From assembly GCA_018821925.1 (NCBI GenBank), contig JAHJLF010000072.1, positions 34,470 to 98,469 of the forward strand: a stretch of 64,000 nt of DNA, read 5' to 3'. The translations under genes were made by a program, and so were the position numbers. The notes under the pieces were generated by a model. That model ran no database searches, was not told the DNA's origin, and was given only the letters and a program-made list of their open reading frames with translations. This document shows positions 26,598 to 35,875 of this stretch, piece by piece; the first letter of the stretch is position 1, and each line of letters starts with the position of its first letter. Source of the DNA: Candidatus Edwardsbacteria bacterium. GTDB taxonomy: Bacteria > Edwardsbacteria > AC1 > EtOH8.

Positions 26598-29500
26598 ATG
26601 TATCTATCCAGATTAGAACTGTACGGATTCAAATCCTTTCCCCAGAAGATAACCCTGGAAATAGGTTCGGGGATAACCTGCATCGTCGGCCCCAACGGTT
26701 GCGGCAAGACCAACGTCATCGACGCCATCCGCTGGTGTCTGGGAGAGCAGAGCACCAAGATGCTGCGCTCCGACAAGATGGAGGATGTGATCTTCAGCGG
26801 GGCCCGGGACGAGAAGCCCCTCTCCATGGCCGAGGTAAGTCTGGTATTCTCCAACGAGGACGGCCATCTGCCGGTAGAATACAATGAGGTGTCGGTCACC
26901 CGCCGGCTGTTCCGTTCCGGGGAAAGCGAATACCTGATGAACAACCAGGTCTGCCGCTTAAAAGATATTGTGGATCTTTTTCTGAACACCGGACTGGGGG
27001 CCGACAGCTATTCCCTGATAGAATCCAAGATGATAGACACCATCCTGTCGGAGGACCCCTCCATCAGGCGCAGCCTGTTCGAGGAAGCGGCCGGGGTGGC
27101 CAAGTACCGACTGCAAAAGAGGACTGCCCAGCGCCGGATGGAGGCCACCACCGAGGACCTGTTGCGCCTGCAGGATATCGTCAGCGAGGTGGAGAAGAGG
27201 CTGCGATCATTAAAGCGCCAGGCCAGCAAGGCCAAGGTCTACGATAAGTTCAACCAGGAGCTGAAGGATATCGACCTGAAGGTGGCGGCCATCGACCGCG
27301 ACCGGTTGAATGTCCAGGCTCTGGAACTTAAGGAAAATATATCGCAGTGGCAGGGCGCCCGCAGCGAACTGTCGGCCAAACTGGAGATGCAGGAGGGTGA
27401 GATATCATCCGCCAGGGAGGCCCTGGAGTTGAACGAGGGGAAGATAGAGGAACTGCAGGGGGAGATATCACTCATCAGCGAGCAGTTGCAATTACGCGAG
27501 AACAACCAGGCGGTGATCAAGGAAAGGCGTTCCGGCATTGAGCAATCCATGGAGCGCCGCGAGAAGGAAATAAAACTGCTGATGGCCTCGATAGGCGAAC
27601 ACGAGGGCCAGATCAAAACGGTCCAGGAGAGCCTACAAATGTCGTCCGGGGATATCGTGGCCAAAACCGAGCAGTTGAAGATAAAGGAATCGGGACTGGC
27701 CGGGCTGGAATCGGAGCTTACTTCGGCCAAGCTGGCCCTGAGTGAAGCCCGGAAAGAATTGTTCGAGTCCCTGAAGCAGGAGGCCGACGGCAAGGAACAG
27801 CTGGCCCTGCTGGAGAACCGCTACGGGAACACGGTGGCCGAGCAGGACAAGGCCCAAAAGGAGGGACAATCCCTGCGGCGGAAGCTGGAGGAAGGGAATT
27901 TGAAACTGACCGAACTCAACGACAGGATGGATTCCCAGAAAAAGGCCCTCCAGGTGCTGACCGAGGAAAAGATAAGACTTAAGCAGAAGAGCGGGGAATG
28001 GCAGAAACAGCTGTTAAGCGCCAACGACAGCCTGAGGGAACTGTCTTCAAGCCTTTCCGGCCTGCAGAAAGAAAAGGAACTGCTGTCCGAACTGCAGCAG
28101 AAGTATGAGGGATACGGCCAGGGGGCCCAGCACCTGCTCTCCCGGCGACAGGATTTCACCGGCAGCATAGCGCCCCTGGCCGAGAGGATAGAAGCGGAAC
28201 CCGGCTATCAGGCGGCGATAGAGGCCGCTCTGGCCGAAAAATTGCAATGGCTGGCGGTGGATGATCTGGACAACATCAAAAAAGCCATAGCCATCTTAAA
28301 ATCCGAAAAAACTGGCAAGGCCACATTGATAGCCCTTTCGGCACCGGTCGAAAATACCGGCAGCCGGGAGATCTCCGGGCCGGGGATAAGGGGAGCCGCC
28401 TTCAAATTCGTCCGCTGCGACCAGAAGATTCAAAATATCATCAATATTCTGTTGAAGGATGTGGTGATAGTAGAGAATCTGGATAATTTCTGGGAATATT
28501 CAAGCAGATATCCCGGGGTGCGCCTGGTCAGCCTGGACGGGGAGGTGCTGCATTCGGCCGGAGCCATCGAAGCCGGAGAGCTTCCCCAGGGCCAGATAGG
28601 GCTGCTGCAGAGGAAGGAGAGGATTGAAAAATTAGGCATAGAGATATCCTCTTTTGAAGAAAAAATAAAGCAGGAGATTGGCGGCATCCAGAGCTTGAAG
28701 GGCAAGCTGGAGGAGCAGGACAAACAGTTGGAAAATGTCGACCGGGAAACGGAAAAATACCAGAAGGAGATCACGATCTCGGAGGGCTCCCTGGCCAAGA
28801 GCAAATCCTCCCTGGAAATGAACAACCACCGGTTAAACGAATTGGAGCAACAGTCCCAAGCCCTGCAGGGGAACATCTCCCGCCTGGAATCGGAATTGAA
28901 CCAGGCCCGGGGATCTTTCCAGGAGATAAGCGAAAGCAACAAGGACGAAAGCGGTTTGCTGGGGCAGCGGGATCAGGATATGTCGCAGAAGGAGGAGAAG
29001 CGCAATCAGGCGGCCCAAGAGGTGAACCGTCTGAGGATCGCATTGTCCGAGGCCCAGTCGGAAAGGGAACGGTTGCGGCAGGAATCGGCCAATATGGAAC
29101 AGCGGAAGAACGAGGCGCTGGAGAGGATCCAAAACTTCCGGGCCGAGGATCAGGCCGGGTATGCCGCCATCGCCGGGCTTCAGGAGGAGGCGGAAAAGCT
29201 GAGCATCGAGATCGAAGGAAGCGCGGCTCACCGCAAGACATTTCTGGTCAAGCGGGAGGAGATGCAGAGACAGAGCCAGGGCTCGCTCAACCGCCTGAAA
29301 CAGGCCGAGTCGGTGATGCACCGCAGCCGCCTGGAGAGCGACGAGCTTCAGAGCAAGCTTTCCCAGGCTCAGATAGAACTGGGCTCGGTGCGGAACGATC
29401 TGGACAACATCACCAACCGGCTGAGGAGCGAATACGAGGTCGATATCCAGGCCCTGGCGGCCTCCGAAGAAATAAACCTGGAGGAGAGCCGCAGCCGGAT

Positions 29501-30122
29501 CGACGACCTCCGGCATCGCTTGAAGAAACTGGGCCCGGTCAATTTTGCCGCCTTCCAGGAGCTGCAGCAGGATGAGGAGCGGTACGGCTTTCTGGTCAAA
29601 CAGCGGGACGACCTGCTGTCGGCCAAGGAGGATCTGGCCAGCACCATCAGGAAAATAGACGAAACCGCCAGGGCCATGTTCCTGGAAACATTCGAGGCCA
29701 TCAAGAAAGGCTTCTCCCAGATCTTCCAGCGGCTGTTCATCGGCGGAGAGGCCGATCTGAAACTGACCGGCAACGATGATCCGCTGGAGGCGGAGATTGA
29801 GATACTGGCCACCCCGGAGGGCAAGAGCATGAAGTCCATCCGGCTGCTGTCGGGCGGGGAGAAGGCCATGACCGCCACCGCCCTGCTGTTCGGGATCTAC
29901 CTGGTGAAACCGGCCCCCTTCTGCGTGCTGGACGAGCTGGACGCCCCGCTGGACGACGCCAATGTCCAGCGCTTCTGCGCCATGCTCAGGGATTTTGCCA
30001 GCGGCACCCAATTCCTGGTGATAACTCACAACAAGCGGACCATGGAGGTGGCCGACCGGCTTTACGGGGTGACCATGGAGAAGCCCGGCATCTCAAAGGT
30101 GGTCTCGGTAAAATTCGATTGA
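26598..30122 (+). CDS. smc: Chromosome segregation ATPase SMC
   Basis: A full-length 1174-residue SMC protein. The N-terminal ABC half has Walker A GPNGCGKT (31-38) and a Q-loop region; long coiled-coil arms span about 170-500 and 665-1000; the hinge lies around 505-665. The C-terminal half has the signature LLSGGEKAMTATALL and Walker B CVLDELDAPLDD. SMC dimers load with ScpA/ScpB to organise and separate sister chromosomes. AGGGA precedes the ATG. Its downstream neighbours are a CorA-like gene and ftsY; an smc-ftsY neighbourhood is common in bacteria, with the transporter as an inserted member here. Confidence 0.98.
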   Translation: MYLSRLELYGFKSFPQKITLEIGSGITCIVGPNGCGKTNVIDAIRWCLGEQSTKMLRSDKMEDVIFSGARDEKPLSMAEVSLVFSNEDGHLPVEYNEVSVTRRLFRSGESEYLMNNQVCRLKDIVDLFLNTGLGADSYSLIESKMIDTILSEDPSIRRSLFEEAAGVAKYRLQKRTAQRRMEATTEDLLRLQDIVSEVEKRLRSLKRQASKAKVYDKFNQELKDIDLKVAAIDRDRLNVQALELKENISQWQGARSELSAKLEMQEGEISSAREALELNEGKIEELQGEISLISEQLQLRENNQAVIKERRSGIEQSMERREKEIKLLMASIGEHEGQIKTVQESLQMSSGDIVAKTEQLKIKESGLAGLESELTSAKLALSEARKELFESLKQEADGKEQLALLENRYGNTVAEQDKAQKEGQSLRRKLEEGNLKLTELNDRMDSQKKALQVLTEEKIRLKQKSGEWQKQLLSANDSLRELSSSLSGLQKEKELLSELQQKYEGYGQGAQHLLSRRQDFTGSIAPLAERIEAEPGYQAAIEAALAEKLQWLAVDDLDNIKKAIAILKSEKTGKATLIALSAPVENTGSREISGPGIRGAAFKFVRCDQKIQNIINILLKDVVIVENLDNFWEYSSRYPGVRLVSLDGEVLHSAGAIEAGELPQGQIGLLQRKERIEKLGIEISSFEEKIKQEIGGIQSLKGKLEEQDKQLENVDRETEKYQKEITISEGSLAKSKSSLEMNNHRLNELEQQSQALQGNISRLESELNQARGSFQEISESNKDESGLLGQRDQDMSQKEEKRNQAAQEVNRLRIALSEAQSERERLRQESANMEQRKNEALERIQNFRAEDQAGYAAIAGLQEEAEKLSIEIEGSAAHRKTFLVKREEMQRQSQGSLNRLKQAESVMHRSRLESDELQSKLSQAQIELGSVRNDLDNITNRLRSEYEVDIQALAASEEINLEESRSRIDDLRHRLKKLGPVNFAAFQELQQDEERYGFLVKQRDDLLSAKEDLASTIRKIDETARAMFLETFEAIKKGFSQIFQRLFIGGEADLKLTGNDDPLEAEIEILATPEGKSMKSIRLLSGGEKAMTATALLFGIYLVKPAPFCVLDELDAPLDDANVQRFCAMLRDFASGTQFLVITHNKRTMEVADRLYGVTMEKPGISKVVSVKFD

Positions 30123-30139
30123 GGTCGGAGTAAAAACGC

Positions 30140-31054
30140 ATGTTAAAAAAACATCAAATAGAAAATTGCAGGATAATTGACGGCCTGAATGGAATCGGGA
30201 CGATATGGGTTTATATCAGCCCCAATGAGCAAGAAAAAAAATATTTAATTGATGATCTGAAGATAGACGAGCATACCCTGGCTTCGGCCCTGGACCCCGA
30301 TGAGCTGTCGCGGCTGGAATTCGAGCCGGATCATGCGGCCCTGATCTTCAAGCGGCCCAAGAACTACTCCTCCCAGGACGAACTTCTGTTCAAGGTATCA
30401 TCGGTAGGCATATTCCTTTTTAAGGACAGGTTGATTGTGGTTATGCCGGAAGAGACTCCGCTGTTTGAGGGAAAACAGTTCCAGCGGGTGGCATCCCTGA
30501 ACGACCTGTTGCTTAAGTTGATCTACCGATCCATCTTTCATTATCTGGAACACCTGAAAATAATAAACATGATAACCGATTCTTTGGAGGATAAGATCAG
30601 CTCCTCCATGGAGAATAAATACCTGCTTAACCTGTTCACCCTGGAGAAGAGCCTGGTCTATTACCTGAATGCCATCAACTCAAATTCCATGCTGATAGAA
30701 AAACTCAAGACCAGTGCCGCCAAGATCGGCTTCTCGCCCGAGGGGCTGGAATTCCTGGACGACATCATCATTGAAAATAACCAGTGTTACCGGCAAGCCG
30801 AGATATATTCCAACATCCTGGCCAGCATGATGGACGCCAGGGCTTCCATCGTCAGCAACAACCTCAACGTGCTGATGAAGACCCTGAACATCATCACCAT
30901 CGGCATCATGGTTCCCACCTTCGTGGTCAGCGCCTTCTCCATGAACGTTGGCATCCCCTTCTCCTGGCATCCGTCGGCCTTTTGGATGGTGATGGGGCTG
31001 GCCCTGGTCTCGGTGGTGGCCTTCATGTTATTCTGGCGCTTCAAGAAGTGGTAG
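30140..31054 (+). CDS. CorA-like divalent cation transporter with variant GMN motif
   Basis: A 304-residue CorA-fold protein: an alpha/beta cytosolic domain, a long helical stalk (about 130-235) and two C-terminal membrane helices (about 247-268 and 278-300). Family members form pentameric magnesium or other divalent-metal channels in the inner membrane. The normally invariant GMN after the first membrane helix reads SMN here (AFSMNVGIPF). It follows smc after 17 bases. Because the selectivity motif is altered, ion specificity should not be assumed. Confidence 0.85.
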   Translation: MLKKHQIENCRIIDGLNGIGTIWVYISPNEQEKKYLIDDLKIDEHTLASALDPDELSRLEFEPDHAALIFKRPKNYSSQDELLFKVSSVGIFLFKDRLIVVMPEETPLFEGKQFQRVASLNDLLLKLIYRSIFHYLEHLKIINMITDSLEDKISSSMENKYLLNLFTLEKSLVYYLNAINSNSMLIEKLKTSAAKIGFSPEGLEFLDDIIIENNQCYRQAEIYSNILASMMDARASIVSNNLNVLMKTLNIITIGIMVPTFVVSAFSMNVGIPFSWHPSAFWMVMGLALVSVVAFMLFWRFKKW

Positions 31055-31056
31055 CC

Positions 31057-31962
31057 GTGCCCCTGATCAAAGCCGTCAAGGACGGCCTGGGTAAGACCAG
31101 AAACGGTTTCTGGCAAAAGGCGGTCAGCCTGATCTCCGGCAAAGGATCCCTGTCTTCCCAAGAGCAGTCCGAACTGGAGGAATTGCTGATACTATCCGAT
31201 GTGGGGGTGGCGGCCAGCGAAAGACTGATGAAGGCCATAAAGCAGGGCTCATCCGGGAAGTCGGCCGGGGAACGGCTTAAGGAAGAGATACTGGGCATCC
31301 TCTCCATGAATTCAGAATTCAGAATTCAGAATTCAGAATCGGCCGTAAGGCCGCAGGTGTGGCTGATAATCGGGGTCAACGGATCGGGCAAGACCACCTC
31401 CATCGCCAAATTGGCGCATTACCTGAAAGGGCAGGGGCAGCAAATAATGCTAGCGGCCGGGGACACCTACCGGGCGGCCGCCATTGAGCAGCTTAAAAAA
31501 TGGGCCGACCGGCTGGAGGTCGAGTTCATCGGCAGTAAAACCGGGGCCGACCCGGCCAGCGTAGCCTACGATGCGGTGGAATCGGCCATAGCCAAAAATG
31601 TCAGCCATCTTTTGATTGATACCGCCGGCAGGCTGCATACCCAAAAGCATCTGCGGGACGAGTTGGGCAAGATATACTCCACCATAGGCAAGAAGATGCC
31701 CGGGGCCCCGCAGCTGACCCTTTTGGTGCTGGATGCCACCACCGGACAGAACGCCGTCAGCCAGGTAAAATTATTTTCCCAGGCGGCCAAGATAGACGGC
31801 ATAATTCTCACCAAGCTGGACGGCACCGCCAAGGGCGGCATAGTGCTGGCCATCGCCCAGGAGCTGGGGATCCCGGTGTTTTTTACCGGCATCGGGGAGG
31901 GCCTGAATGACTTGCTGCCTTTCGATCCGACTGCTTTTGTGAACAGCCTGCTGGAGAGATAG
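31057..31962 (+). CDS. ftsY: Signal recognition particle receptor FtsY
   Basis: About 301 residues forming the NG module of FtsY, without the acidic A domain of enterobacteria. GTPase motifs are GVNGSGKTTSIAKLA (G1), DTAGR (G3), TKLDG (G4). I start it at the GTG at 31057, directly after the upstream stop codon; a GTG at 31048 is also possible. It docks the SRP-ribosome complex at the membrane, partnering Ffh encoded at 47273. A stretch of four AATTCAG heptamers (31309-31336) encodes a short Asn/Ser/Glu linker between the N and G domains, probably an inserted repeat tolerated at a surface-exposed junction. Confidence 0.95.
   Translation: MPLIKAVKDGLGKTRNGFWQKAVSLISGKGSLSSQEQSELEELLILSDVGVAASERLMKAIKQGSSGKSAGERLKEEILGILSMNSEFRIQNSESAVRPQVWLIIGVNGSGKTTSIAKLAHYLKGQGQQIMLAAGDTYRAAAIEQLKKWADRLEVEFIGSKTGADPASVAYDAVESAIAKNVSHLLIDTAGRLHTQKHLRDELGKIYSTIGKKMPGAPQLTLLVLDATTGQNAVSQVKLFSQAAKIDGIILTKLDGTAKGGIVLAIAQELGIPVFFTGIGEGLNDLLPFDPTAFVNSLLER
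31309..31336. repeat. Four tandem AATTCAG heptamers inside ftsY
   Basis: AATTCAG occurs four times in a row, followed by a fifth partial unit (AAT). It encodes an Asn/Ser/Glu/Phe/Arg linker between the N and G domains. The unit length matches the intergenic heptamer tracts. Confidence 0.9.
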
Positions 31963-32008
31963 TCGGCCCTTTGTTGCTTCGGTATTTAAATAGGTCAATA
32001 ACCCATAT

Positions 32009-32066
32009 TGTCATGCCATTGAAGAATGGCATCCAGAGCTGGATTCCCGCCTTCGCGGGAATGACA
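32009..32066. repeat. GTCATTCCCGC-type inverted repeat, copy 3
   Basis: TGTCATGCCATTG at 32009 is mirrored by CGCCTTCGCGGGAATGACA ending at 32066, with a nested GCCATT/AATGGC hairpin. It lies between ftsY and the riboflavin promoter, in a 473-base gene-free stretch otherwise filled by the promoter, riboswitch and terminator. Confidence 0.8.
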
Positions 32067-32108
32067 TATTGTTGTATTTGGTTGGCGGAGTAATAAAGCA
32101 TTTGAATA

Positions 32109-32137
32109 TTGACATTATCTTGATAATAGGATATATT
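32109..32137 (+). promoter_or_regulatory. Promoter of the riboflavin operon
   Basis: TTGACA (32109-32114) and TATATT (32132-32137) are 17 bases apart. Transcription would start near 32144, exactly where the FMN riboswitch begins. Confidence 0.8.
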
Positions 32138-32143
32138 TACTAT

Positions 32144-32331
32144 ACCTTCGGGGCGGGGTGAGATTCCCCGATCGGCGGTAGGTCCGCAAAATAAGCCTGG
32201 CGGACAAAGCCCGCAAATCCATCATGGATTGACCCGGTGAAATACCGGGGCCGACGGTCCCTCCACAATACCCATAATTAACTGCTCTTTCAATGGTTGA
32301 GCGGAGGGGGAAAGTCCGGATGAAAGAAGGT
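32144..32331 (+). promoter_or_regulatory. FMN riboswitch (RFN element)
   Basis: The conserved RFN blocks are present in order: ACCTTCGGGGCGGGGTGA, ATTCCCCGATCGGCGGTA, a variable arm with AAGCCCGCAA, GACCCGGTGAAATACCGGGGCCGACGG, then AGTCCGGATGAAAGAAGGT. Terminal ACCTTC (32144-32149) pairs with GAAGGT (32326-32331). This aptamer binds flavin mononucleotide and shuts the downstream operon off when flavin is plentiful. A terminator hairpin follows 55 bases later, so regulation is probably by premature termination. Confidence 0.95.
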
Positions 32332-32386
32332 TAACAGGGCCTGGATGCAAGTGCTGTTCTTGCGTAAGGGCTGTCTGTTTTGATTT

Positions 32387-32424
32387 CCCCGAAGGAGTCT
32401 TTTAGGCTTATTCGGGGTTTTTAT
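32387..32424 (+). terminator. Riboswitch-controlled terminator before ribD
   Basis: CCCCGAA (32387-32393) pairs with TTCGGGG (32411-32417), with an inner AGTCT/AGGCT helix, followed by a T-rich run. It ends about 12 bases before the ribD start codon and leaves no separate ribosome-binding site in between. Confidence 0.85.
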
Positions 32425-32435
32425 TTATCATTCCA

Positions 32436-33551
32436 ATGAGTAACATAGAAGAACATAAAAGATATATAGGTCTAGCCCTGGAGCTGGCCGGCAAAGCCAA
32501 AGGCCGCACCTGGCCCAACCCTATGGTGGGTGCGGTGGTATTGAAGGATGGCCGGATCGTGGGGCAGGGTTATCATAAAAAAGCCGGACTGATGCATGCA
32601 GAGATTGAGGCCCTGGCTCAGGCCGGGCCACAGGCCGGGGGGGCCACCCTGTATGTCAACCTGGAGCCCTGCTGCCATAGCGGGAAAAGAACCCCTCCCT
32701 GCACCCAGGCCATCATTGGGGCCGGAATCAAAACAGTAGTGTACGGAATGGATGATCCCAACCCCAATGTCAAGGGAAAGGGGGCAGAAGAACTCATAAA
32801 AGCCGGAATAGAAGTGATAGGAAAAGTGATGGAAAAAGAAGCCCAAGGATTAAACGAAGTTTACCGGAAATACATGACCACCGGATATCCCTTTACCGTT
32901 CTGAAACTAGCGTTAAGCTTAGACGGCAGGATCGCCGCCCCAAACGGGGAATCGCGGGGGCTGTCGTCGGAGGAATCACTCAAATTAGTGCATAAGATGA
33001 GGCTGGAATCGGAGGCTATCATGGTGGGCAGCGGCACGGTGATCAAGGACGACCCCCAGCTGACCGTCCGCTTGATCGATAACCCAGACAAAAAACAGCC
33101 CACCCGATTCATAATTGACAGCACCCTTAAAAGCCCGTTTCATTCCAAGGTTTTCGATCAGACCGTGGCTAAAACGGTGCTGATCACCACCGACAAGGCC
33201 GATCAGGCCAAAAGATCCGAACTGGAAAAGAAAGAAATAGAGATCTGGACCATCCGGGCCCTGCCGGATGGGATGGTGGACATAAAAGAATTATTGCGCC
33301 AGATGGGACTTCATGAATACTGCAACCTCCTGGTCGAGGGCGGCAGCGGCCTGGCGACATCATTTTTAAAAGCAGGATTGGTTGACAAGCTGAGCTTCTT
33401 TTATACGCCGAGAATCATTGGAGCGGAGGGGGTGCCGGCCTGCGGGCAGATGGATTTTAAAAACATCACTGAGGCCTTTAAGCTTTGCGATCTGAAGGCC
33501 CGGCCGGTAGGCGATGATATTTTAATCGAAGCCTATCCGGCGAAGGATTGA
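32436..33551 (+). CDS. ribD: Bifunctional riboflavin deaminase-reductase RibD
   Basis: A 371-residue two-domain enzyme. The N-terminal deaminase (1-145) has the zinc motif HAE (H54, E56) and PCCHSGKRTPPC (C79, C89). The C-terminal reductase (about 150-370) has the MVGSGTVIKDDPQLTVR substrate loop and LVEGGSGLATSFL. It carries out two successive steps of riboflavin synthesis. First gene after the FMN riboswitch. The ATG lacks a visible Shine-Dalgarno sequence; translation may rely on an unstructured AT-rich start. Confidence 0.97.
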   Translation: MSNIEEHKRYIGLALELAGKAKGRTWPNPMVGAVVLKDGRIVGQGYHKKAGLMHAEIEALAQAGPQAGGATLYVNLEPCCHSGKRTPPCTQAIIGAGIKTVVYGMDDPNPNVKGKGAEELIKAGIEVIGKVMEKEAQGLNEVYRKYMTTGYPFTVLKLALSLDGRIAAPNGESRGLSSEESLKLVHKMRLESEAIMVGSGTVIKDDPQLTVRLIDNPDKKQPTRFIIDSTLKSPFHSKVFDQTVAKTVLITTDKADQAKRSELEKKEIEIWTIRALPDGMVDIKELLRQMGLHEYCNLLVEGGSGLATSFLKAGLVDKLSFFYTPRIIGAEGVPACGQMDFKNITEAFKLCDLKARPVGDDILIEAYPAKD

Positions 33552-33552
33552 T

Positions 33553-34143
33553 ATGTTCACCGGACTGATAGAGCAGATAGGCACCATCAAGGCCCTTAAA
33601 AATGCTGGGCATTCGGCCCAGATCGATATTGCGGCCGAGTGGTCCGACCTGGTTTTGGGCGAAAGCATTGCCGTCAACGGGGCCTGCCTGACCGCAGCCA
33701 GGATGATCGCCGGGGGCTTTTCAGCCGACCTCAGCCGGGAGACCATGGCCCGGACCACTTTTGGCCACAGTAAAACCGGTAGCCGGGTCAACCTGGAAAG
33801 GGCTTTGAAAGTTGGTGACAGACTGGGCGGCCATTTTGTGTCCGGCCATATCGACTGCGTATCAAAGATATTGAAGATGATCAAACGGCCCGGCGGCACT
33901 GAAGTTAAAATACTGCTGGAGCCGGAATATTTCAAATATATCATAGACCGGGGATCGGTGGCGGTGGACGGCATCAGCCTGACCGTATCGCGAAAAGAGC
34001 ATGATGGATTCTGGATAGCCGTCATCCCCCATACCATGGAACAAACCAATCTGAAATTCCGAAAAACCGGGGACAGAGTAAACCTGGAGTTCGATATGAT
34101 GGTCAAATATACCGAATCACTTTTAGGCAAGGACCGACGATGA
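33553..34143 (+). CDS. ribE: Riboflavin synthase, alpha chain
   Basis: A 196-residue protein with two similar barrels. It begins MFTGLIEQIGTI, and repeats the SIAVNGACLT and SVAVDGISLTV motifs at about residues 37 and 134. HFVSGHIDCVSKI marks the first barrel end. It converts two molecules of 6,7-dimethyl-8-ribityllumazine to riboflavin and the pyrimidine precursor. It starts two bases after ribD and its stop overlaps the ribBA start by four bases (ATGA), indicating translational coupling. Confidence 0.97.
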   Translation: MFTGLIEQIGTIKALKNAGHSAQIDIAAEWSDLVLGESIAVNGACLTAARMIAGGFSADLSRETMARTTFGHSKTGSRVNLERALKVGDRLGGHFVSGHIDCVSKILKMIKRPGGTEVKILLEPEYFKYIIDRGSVAVDGISLTVSRKEHDGFWIAVIPHTMEQTNLKFRKTGDRVNLEFDMMVKYTESLLGKDRR

Positions 34144-35366
34144 AGCAGGGCTTTAAATTCAACTCAATTCCCGAGGCTATCCGCGACATTCGGGCCGGCA
34201 AAATGATCATTGTGGTGGATGATGAGAACCGCGAGAACGAAGGCGACCTGGTGATGGCCGCGGCCAGGGTGACCCCGGCAGCGGTAAATTTCATGGCCAA
34301 GGAGGGGCGGGGCCTGGTCTGCGCCTCGCTCTCCCAGCAGAGGCTGGAGACGCTGGACCTGGGGCCGATGGTGGAGCGCAACACCGCCAAGCTGGGCACC
34401 AACTTTGCCATTTCGGTGGATGCCGTAAAGGGCACCACCACCGGCATCTCTGCCCATGACCGGGCGGCCACCATCAAAACCCTGATCCACCCCAAGACCA
34501 AACCGTCCGACCTGGCCCGGCCCGGCCATGTGTTTCCCCTGATGTCGGCCGAGGGCGGGGTGCTGCGCCGGACCGGACATACCGAAGCGGCCCTGGACCT
34601 GGCCCGGCTGGCCGGACTGTATCCGGCCGGGGTGATCTGCGAGATCATCTCCGACGACGGCACCATGGCCCGGGGCGCAAAACTGTTTGCCTTCGCCTCC
34701 AAGCATAAACTTAAGATCATCACCATCAAAGACCTGATAGAATACCGCCGGAAGAAGGAAAAGTTAGTGATGCCGGTGCTGGAGACCAAGCTGCCCACCA
34801 AATACGGCCAGTTCCGGCTGGTGGTCTACGAGGATCTGATAGAGAATTACCATCATCTGGCCCTGATCAAGGGAGCGGTCAAGAACCGGAAAAATATCCT
34901 GGTGCGGGTGCATTCCCAGTGCCTGACCGGGGATATTTTGGGCTCCAGCCGCTGCGACTGCGGCGACCAGCTGGCGGCGGCTATGAAAATGATCGACCAG
35001 GAGGGACAGGGGGTCTTTTTATACATGAGGCAGGAGGGGCGGGGCATCGGGCTGTTCAACAAGCTGAAGGCCTATAAACTGCAGGATCAGGGGATGGACA
35101 CCATCGAGGCCAACCTGGCCCTGGGCTTTGCCGCCGACGAAAGGGACTACGGCATCGGGGCCCAGATCCTGGCCGACCTGGGCCTGTCCAGCATCAGGCT
35201 GATAACCAACAATCCCGACAAGATAGCCGGGCTGGAGGGCTACGGCTTGAAGATAGTAAAGCGGATCGCCATCCAGGTGCCCTGCACCCCGGCCAACGCC
35301 CGGTATATGAAAACCAAGCGCGACAAGATGGGGCATCTGCTGGACAAGGATTTCTGTCTCAATTGA
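34140..35366 (+). CDS. ribBA: Bifunctional DHBP synthase / GTP cyclohydrolase II (RibBA)
   Basis: A 408-residue fusion. Residues 1-205 are dihydroxybutanone-phosphate synthase (VVDDENRENEGDLVMAA, the RRTGHTEAALDLARLAG loop). Residues 210-400 are GTP cyclohydrolase II, with the zinc cysteines in HSQCLTGDILGSSRCDCGDQ and the MRQEGRGIGL motif. The two halves start the two branches that meet at lumazine synthase. It is co-translated with ribE and followed by ribH. Confidence 0.97.
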   Translation: MKQGFKFNSIPEAIRDIRAGKMIIVVDDENRENEGDLVMAAARVTPAAVNFMAKEGRGLVCASLSQQRLETLDLGPMVERNTAKLGTNFAISVDAVKGTTTGISAHDRAATIKTLIHPKTKPSDLARPGHVFPLMSAEGGVLRRTGHTEAALDLARLAGLYPAGVICEIISDDGTMARGAKLFAFASKHKLKIITIKDLIEYRRKKEKLVMPVLETKLPTKYGQFRLVVYEDLIENYHHLALIKGAVKNRKNILVRVHSQCLTGDILGSSRCDCGDQLAAAMKMIDQEGQGVFLYMRQEGRGIGLFNKLKAYKLQDQGMDTIEANLALGFAADERDYGIGAQILADLGLSSIRLITNNPDKIAGLEGYGLKIVKRIAIQVPCTPANARYMKTKRDKMGHLLDKDFCLN

Positions 35367-35403
35367 TCCTTTAACGGAACATTCATTTTTAAGGAGGGAT
35401 AAA

Positions 35404-35868
35404 ATGCCAAAGATAATCGAGGGCCATTTAAGCGCGGCCGACAAAAAATTCTGCCTGGTGGTGTCACGGTTCAACGACCTGGTGAGCCAGCGTCTGGTGG
35501 ACGGGGCCCTGGACTGCATAATCAGACACGGCGGGAGCGATGCCAACGTGGAGCTGGTCTGGGTGCCGGGCTCCTTTGAGATCCCCGGCGTGGCCGCCAG
35601 GGTGGCCGCTTCAAAAAAATACCAGGCGGTAATCTGCCTGGGTGCCGTCATCCGCGGCGATACCCCGCATTTCGACTACATAGCGGCCGAGGTGGCCAAG
35701 GGGGTGGCCCAGGTTTCCATGAATTCGGGGGTGCCTACGATATTCGGAGTGATCACCACCGACAACCTTGACCAGGCCCTGGACCGGGCTGGCAGCAAGG
35801 CCGGCAACAAGGGATGGCAGGCGGCCCTGTCGGCCATCGAGCTGACCGACCTCTACCGGAAGATATAA
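35404..35868 (+). CDS. ribH: Lumazine synthase (RibH)
   Basis: A 154-residue protein of normal length. It has [36 protein letters not shown] and [20 protein letters not shown], which form the active site of the shell-forming synthase; [23 protein letters not shown] is the C-terminal motif. It condenses the RibA/RibD and RibB products. TAAGGAGGGATAAA precedes the ATG, the strongest ribosome site of the operon, consistent with high output. Confidence 0.97.
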   Translation: MPKIIEGHLSAADKKFCLVVSRFNDLVSQRLVDGALDCIIRHGGSDANVELVWVPGSFEIPGVAARVAASKKYQAVICLGAVIRGDTPHFDYIAAEVAKGVAQVSMNSGVPTIFGVITTDNLDQALDRAGSKAGNKGWQAALSAIELTDLYRKI

Positions 35869-35875
35869 GGAACCG

